Shown in pieces: positions 60,645 to 64,000 of a stretch of DNA of 64,000 bases. Position 1 is the first letter of the stretch; every line of letters starts with the position of its first letter. The notes beneath the pieces were generated by a model that worked only from the letters and a program-made list of their open reading frames with translations, did not search any database and was not told where the DNA came from. The DNA comes from Oscillospiraceae bacterium (lineage in GTDB: Bacteria; Bacillota_A; Clostridia; Oscillospirales; CAG-272), in contig SVUD01000002.1 of the NCBI GenBank assembly GCA_015063445.1, forward strand, positions 1 through 64,000, written 5' to 3'. Made by a program: the position numbers and the translations under genes.

Positions 60645-61517
60645 ATGAATCAAAATATAAATATCAGTTTCCATTGCAACGAGGATACAACGTTTAAGCG
60701 GCAGGACCAGTGCGTAAGAGCTTTTTCTTACGTAGACTATTCAATCGAGCCTCACATTCACGATTTTTACGAAATGAATATAATTCTTGGCGGTATAGGA
60801 ATTCATCAAATAGAATCGTCGAGCTGGGCTGTCCGCAGAGGAGACGTTTTCGTCATTCCGCCCAAAACGGTTCACGCGTATAGTCAAACCGAAAATTTGG
60901 AAGTCTATCATATTCTTTTGAGAAACGATTTTGTTCAAAAAAATCAGTCGGAATCAAAAACGATACCCGGCTATTTTCAATTTATGGAAATCGAGCCGTT
61001 CATTCGTCAAAACGGCACCGAAACTATGTTTTTGCATTTGAATGAAGCTCAGCTTTCGGAAATCAGACACGACATCAAATATATCGAAGAGGACGGCGCT
61101 TTTGATAAGGAAATTTTTCATGCGCTTCACAGCCATACGGCATGGAAAATCATATGCTATTTAGCGCATCTTCTTCAAGAACAGATATGCGATGAAAAAA
61201 GACCTACCGCAAAATACACGAAGCTGATATTAACCGCTCTCGAATATATGCATAATCATTTTTCGGAAAAAATAAGCATTGATGATTTATCGAAGCGAGT
61301 ATATCTTTCAAGATCCACGTTTTTGCGGAATTTTCAAACGGTATGCGGTTGCTCGCCCGGTCAATATTTAAACCGTTACAGAATCAAAAAAGCCGCGGAA
61401 TTACTTGAAACGTCTTCGCTTTCACAAACAGAGATCGCTCAATTTTGCGGATTTTACGATTTATCTCATATGAAAAAAAGTCTGAAAAACGCGAATATCC
61501 TTGTTTCTTCTTTATAA
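60645..61517 (+). CDS. AraC-family transcriptional regulator
   Basis: 290 residues from ATG 60645 (GAGGGTG before it); -10 TATAAT at 60616-60621. Cupin-type N-terminal domain (HIHDFYEMNIILGGIGIHQIE, RRGDVFVIPPKTVHAY). Helix-turn-helix 1 ISIDDLSKRVYLSRSTFLRNFQTVCG is normal. Helix-turn-helix 2 begins normally (LSQTEIAQFCGFYDLSHM) but the usual FKK..G..P..YR end is replaced by KKSLKNANILVSSL and a stop, so the last helix may be eroded or frameshifted. Divergent from the GRE-GH29-mini-peptide operon with 100 bp between and the obvious regulator for it. Confidence 0.85.
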   Translation: MNQNINISFHCNEDTTFKRQDQCVRAFSYVDYSIEPHIHDFYEMNIILGGIGIHQIESSSWAVRRGDVFVIPPKTVHAYSQTENLEVYHILLRNDFVQKNQSESKTIPGYFQFMEIEPFIRQNGTETMFLHLNEAQLSEIRHDIKYIEEDGAFDKEIFHALHSHTAWKIICYLAHLLQEQICDEKRPTAKYTKLILTALEYMHNHFSEKISIDDLSKRVYLSRSTFLRNFQTVCGCSPGQYLNRYRIKKAAELLETSSLSQTEIAQFCGFYDLSHMKKSLKNANILVSSL

Positions 61518-61550
61518 AAAGACTTTGCGGCAAAACCGAATTTACCGTAA

Positions 61551-61605
61551 AAAAACTGCTCCGACCGAGACCTACAAGCCTCGAATCAGAGCAGCTTTTT
61601 ATTTA
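61551..61605. terminator. Terminator between convergent genes
   Basis: CTGCTC / GAGCAG outer stem with inner CGAG/CTCG, A-run before and CTTTTTATTT after; can serve the araC-type gene and the leftward ABC transporter unit. Confidence 0.65.
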
Positions 61606-61685
61606 ATTTTAACCGTAACCGACGTCGGACCGTCATTCGCTTTTAAGCCAACGCAAGCACGGCTCATTATTCATCACTCATATCG

Positions 61686-62480
61686 TTACCCAAGTATCGC
61701 TCTGTCACTCGCGAACTCGCTTCCGCTCGCCTTTGTGAAGAGCTCTAAGAGGTATTCAACCGTGAGCTTTTTCTTTTCCTCGCCCGAAACGTCAACGATA
61801 ACTCTTCCCTCGTGCATCATAATAAGTCTGTTGCCGTATTTTATGGCGTCACGCATATTATGGGTTATCATAAGGGTCGTTATATTGTTTTCGCTGACTA
61901 TCATTTCGGTTATCTCGAGAACCTTTGCGGCGGTTTTCGGGTCAAGCGCCGCGGTATGCTCGTCAAGAAGCAGAAGCTTCGGCTTCTTTAACGTTGCCAT
62001 AAGAAGCGTTACCGCCTGTCTCTGACCGCCCGAAAGAAGTCCGACCTTTGAGGAAAGTCTATCCTCAAGTCCAAGCTCAAGCTTCGCAAGGACAGCCTTA
62101 TAGCTTTCCCTCTCCTTTTTGGGAAGTCCCCAGATGAGCTTACGGCGTTTTCCTCTTCTTGCGGCAATAGAAAGATTTTCCGCTATCTCCATATCGGGAG
62201 CCGTTCCCTTCATTGGGTCCTGAAAAACTCTTCCGAGATACTTGGCTCTTTTGTATTCGGGCACGCGCGTGACGTTAATGCCGTCTATCTCTATTGCGCC
62301 CTCATCGGGGAGAAACACGCCCGATATCGCATTGAGCATAGTGCTTTTTCCCGCGCCGTTTCCGCCTATGACCGTAACGAAATCTCCGTCGTTTACGGTA
62401 AGATTCAAGCCGTTAAGCGCCTTTTTGGCGTTTACCGTACCCGCATTGAAGGTTTTATGAAGATTTGATATCTTAAGCAT
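61686..62480 (-). CDS. ABC importer ATPase (TrpZ/LivF-like)
   Basis: 264 residues, GAGGAGGT before the ATG. Walker A GGNGAGKST, signature LSGGQRQAVTLLMA, Walker B LLLLDEHTAALDP and H-loop MITHNM. The sequence VFQDPMKGTAPDMEIAENLSIAARRG is typical of the ATPase of TrpXYZ-type importers. Overlaps the permease gene by 8 bp; third gene of the unit. Confidence 0.88.
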   Translation of the reverse strand: MLKISNLHKTFNAGTVNAKKALNGLNLTVNDGDFVTVIGGNGAGKSTMLNAISGVFLPDEGAIEIDGINVTRVPEYKRAKYLGRVFQDPMKGTAPDMEIAENLSIAARRGKRRKLIWGLPKKERESYKAVLAKLELGLEDRLSSKVGLLSGGQRQAVTLLMATLKKPKLLLLDEHTAALDPKTAAKVLEITEMIVSENNITTLMITHNMRDAIKYGNRLIMMHEGRVIVDVSGEEKKKLTVEYLLELFTKASGSEFASDRAILG

Positions 62481-63411
62481 TTTCTACCTCCTCTTCATTC
62501 TTTTCGTCGTTTTTCACTATCTTGCCCGCCTTGCGATTAGCAAAGTAGGTTTTCTTAACGTACGGCGCCGCAAGGAATGCCGCAACGATAATCGCGGAAA
62601 GCATCTTAAGAAGATCGGTATCCACTCCGAGTCTGATTACTACCGTGTAAACGAGATAGTAAATTATCGCGCCTCCCACAACGCCTATAAGCGAAACCAC
62701 GAAATTCGGCTTTATCCTGAGCGAAACCGAAAGACCTATTACAATAGCGGCAAGTCCTATTACGATAGCGCCTCGTCCCATATTGATATCCGCAAAGCCC
62801 TGATACTGAGCGAGCAGCGCTCCCGAAAGAGCCACAAGTCCGTTTGATATCGCGATTCCAAGCACCTTATTAAAGTTTACGTTTATACCCTGAGCCTTAC
62901 TCATGCTCTCGTTATCTCCGGTGGACTTAAGCGAAAATCCTACCTCGGTATAGAAGAACAGATACAGTATAACTATCACCGCGGCGCAGAAAATCAAGGA
63001 AACGATTATAGCGCCGATATTGTCAAGAGATGAGAGAAGCACCTTATCGCCGTACTTTCTCGCGCTTATTGATACGTTTGCCTTACCGCCGAGAATTTTG
63101 AGGTTTACGCTCCATAAAATAAGTTGAGTCAGAATTCCCGAAAGAATGGCGGGAATACCGAGAGCCGTCTGCAAAAGCCCCGTAACGATACCTGCGACAG
63201 CGCCCGCAAGGAAGGCTGCCGCAATAGCAATATAGACGTTTACGCCGTGCGTCATCAATGCGACGAGCACGCATCCGCCGGTACATATAGAGCCGTCTAC
63301 CGTAAGATCGGCTACATCAAGAATTTTATACGAAATATAAAGACCTATCGCAAAAAGTCCCCATATCAAGCCCTGCGCGACCGCGCCGGGAAGTGCATTT
63401 AAAAATCCCAT
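62473..63411 (-). CDS. ABC importer permease (TrpY/LivH-like)
   Basis: 312 residues, CGGAGT before the ATG. About eight or nine membrane helices; LIWGLFAIGLYISYKILDVADLTVDGSICTGG is the signature of the permease in the TrpXYZ/BPD_transp_2 group. Lys/Glu-rich cytoplasmic end. It lies between the substrate-binding and ATPase genes. Confidence 0.88.
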   Translation of the reverse strand: MGFLNALPGAVAQGLIWGLFAIGLYISYKILDVADLTVDGSICTGGCVLVALMTHGVNVYIAIAAAFLAGAVAGIVTGLLQTALGIPAILSGILTQLILWSVNLKILGGKANVSISARKYGDKVLLSSLDNIGAIIVSLIFCAAVIVILYLFFYTEVGFSLKSTGDNESMSKAQGINVNFNKVLGIAISNGLVALSGALLAQYQGFADINMGRGAIVIGLAAIVIGLSVSLRIKPNFVVSLIGVVGGAIIYYLVYTVVIRLGVDTDLLKMLSAIIVAAFLAAPYVKKTYFANRKAGKIVKNDEKNEEEVENA

Positions 63412-63429
63412 TTCAACTCCGTTTATATA

Positions 63430-64000
63430 TTATTCCGCTTCGGTTCCGGGAATAACAACGTATCCCGCAGCCTTAAGATTTTCTATATTGATGCCGAGAT
63501 TCTTACAAGCCGCTTCGTTATATTTCTTAACGGGAGCGCTGTCATAAGCTATAGCCATTTCGGATATACTCTTCTTACCGAGAAGAATCTCCGCTGCCAT
63601 TTCACCGGTCTTCTTGCCGATGTTCTCATAGCTTATTGCGAGAGTTGCGTATCCGCAGCCCTTACAGGTCGCCTCTTCACCCGCGAAAACGGGAATTTTC
63701 TTAGGCGCGCAAACGTTGTTTATGATTTCCGTATTCGACGCCGCGGTATTGTCCGTGGGAACGTAGATAGCGTCACTGTTATCAGCAGCGTTCTGAGCTA
63801 TCGACTGAAGGTCGTTTGAGTCGTTGAATTTATAATCCTTGCAATTCAATCCGCGAGCGGTGAGGTATTTTCTTACCACGTCTACCTGATACTGAGAGTT
63901 AGGCTCTGCGGAGCAGTAAAGAAGACCGACGTTCTTACCCGCTGTGAGTCCGAGAGTATCTATCATCATCTGCGCCTGAGTCTCAAGGGGCGCAAGGTCG
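63430..64000 (-). CDS. ABC importer substrate-binding protein, TrpX-like (N-terminus beyond window)
   Basis: The reading frame is open to the window edge, so the gene's start and signal peptide lie outside; about 190 C-terminal residues are here. PLETQAQMMIDTLGLTAGKNVGLLYCSAEPNSQYQVDVV, DAIYVPTDNTAASNTEIIN and KKIPVFAGEEATCKGCGYATLAISYENIGKKTGEMAAEIL match the ABC_sub_bind family seen with tryptophan/tyrosine importers. Ligand likely an aromatic amino acid or similar, inferred from family. Confidence 0.87.
   Translation of the reverse strand, partial: DLAPLETQAQMMIDTLGLTAGKNVGLLYCSAEPNSQYQVDVVRKYLTARGLNCKDYKFNDSNDLQSIAQNAADNSDAIYVPTDNTAASNTEIINNVCAPKKIPVFAGEEATCKGCGYATLAISYENIGKKTGEMAAEILLGKKSISEMAIAYDSAPVKKYNEAACKNLGINIENLKAAGYVVIPGTEAE

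Overview
The window looks like chromosome from an uncultured anaerobic Clostridia-type member of the Bacillota. It has strong AGGAGG-type ribosome sites, TTGACA-N17-TATAAT promoters, a recA-recX pair, a type III glutamine synthetase, a thiamine pyrophosphate (TPP) riboswitch in front of an ECF-type thiT, Gram-positive lipoprotein signals, a glycyl-radical enzyme and no outer-membrane or LPS genes. No tRNA, rRNA, CRISPR array, phage or transposase gene was seen.

Layout. 1-18.5 kb: three very large secreted proteins read leftward (a calcineurin-like phosphoesterase cut by the window edge, a glycerophosphodiester phosphodiesterase (GDPD) fusion, and a SASA-type carbohydrate esterase with five beta-helix modules), with an AraC and a LysR regulator between them. 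18.9-28.4 kb: housekeeping genes (membrane protein, Ogg-like glycosylase, DUF6062 protein, YhaN-like ATPase, ribokinase-like kinase, lipase-like hydrolase, miaA, galK). 28.6-32 kb: an AT-rich lipoprotein plus secreted zinc-metalloprotease pair, then 54-bp tandem repeats. 32.4-40.7 kb: recA, recX, ABC exporter, azlC-azlD, glnN, DEDDh exonuclease. 40.7-42.5 kb: a cluster of small genes: a SLOG-like protein divergent from an XRE regulator with three palindromic operators; a structured leader RNA with an attenuator before a cysteine-rich 57-residue peptide; and a 42-residue peptide with its own promoter and terminator. 42.6-49 kb: two paralogous beta-helix lipoproteins. 49-53.1 kb: thiT with TPP riboswitch, thiN, a methionine gamma-lyase-family enzyme and a HAD nucleotidase. 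53.5-61.5 kb: an AraC regulator divergent from an operon of glycyl-radical enzyme, giant CBM32/GH29 protein and mini-peptide. 61.7-64 kb: an ABC importer of the TrpXYZ type.

The most unusual theme links the large secreted enzymes. Three of them (GDPD, SASA esterase, GH29) end in the same roughly 260-residue C-terminal module. Each is followed within 12-50 bp by a gene for a 43-58-residue peptide with a near-constant sequence (KYxxPxIEVVEV...DIITTSPGTETPWYEESDG). Hairpin arrays with constant spacers or fragments of a second peptide copy lie just beyond. The 3' end of the giant gene, the mini-gene and the downstream spacer are duplicated almost identically at 5.1-6.2 kb and 53.4-54.5 kb, as if the C-terminal module and the peptide move and work as one cassette. 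A fourth peptide with the same N-terminal half but a different tail stands alone at 42.3 kb. I know of no described system with this arrangement. A surface-attachment, secretion or peptide-maturation role is inference.

Functionally the window is rich in secreted enzymes against glycans and phosphodiesters (GH29-like, SASA esterase, GDPD, phosphoesterase, beta-helix lipoproteins, CBM32 domains), with AraC or LysR regulators beside them and galactose and ribose kinases elsewhere. This fits a polysaccharide- or mucin-using gut or rumen anaerobe.
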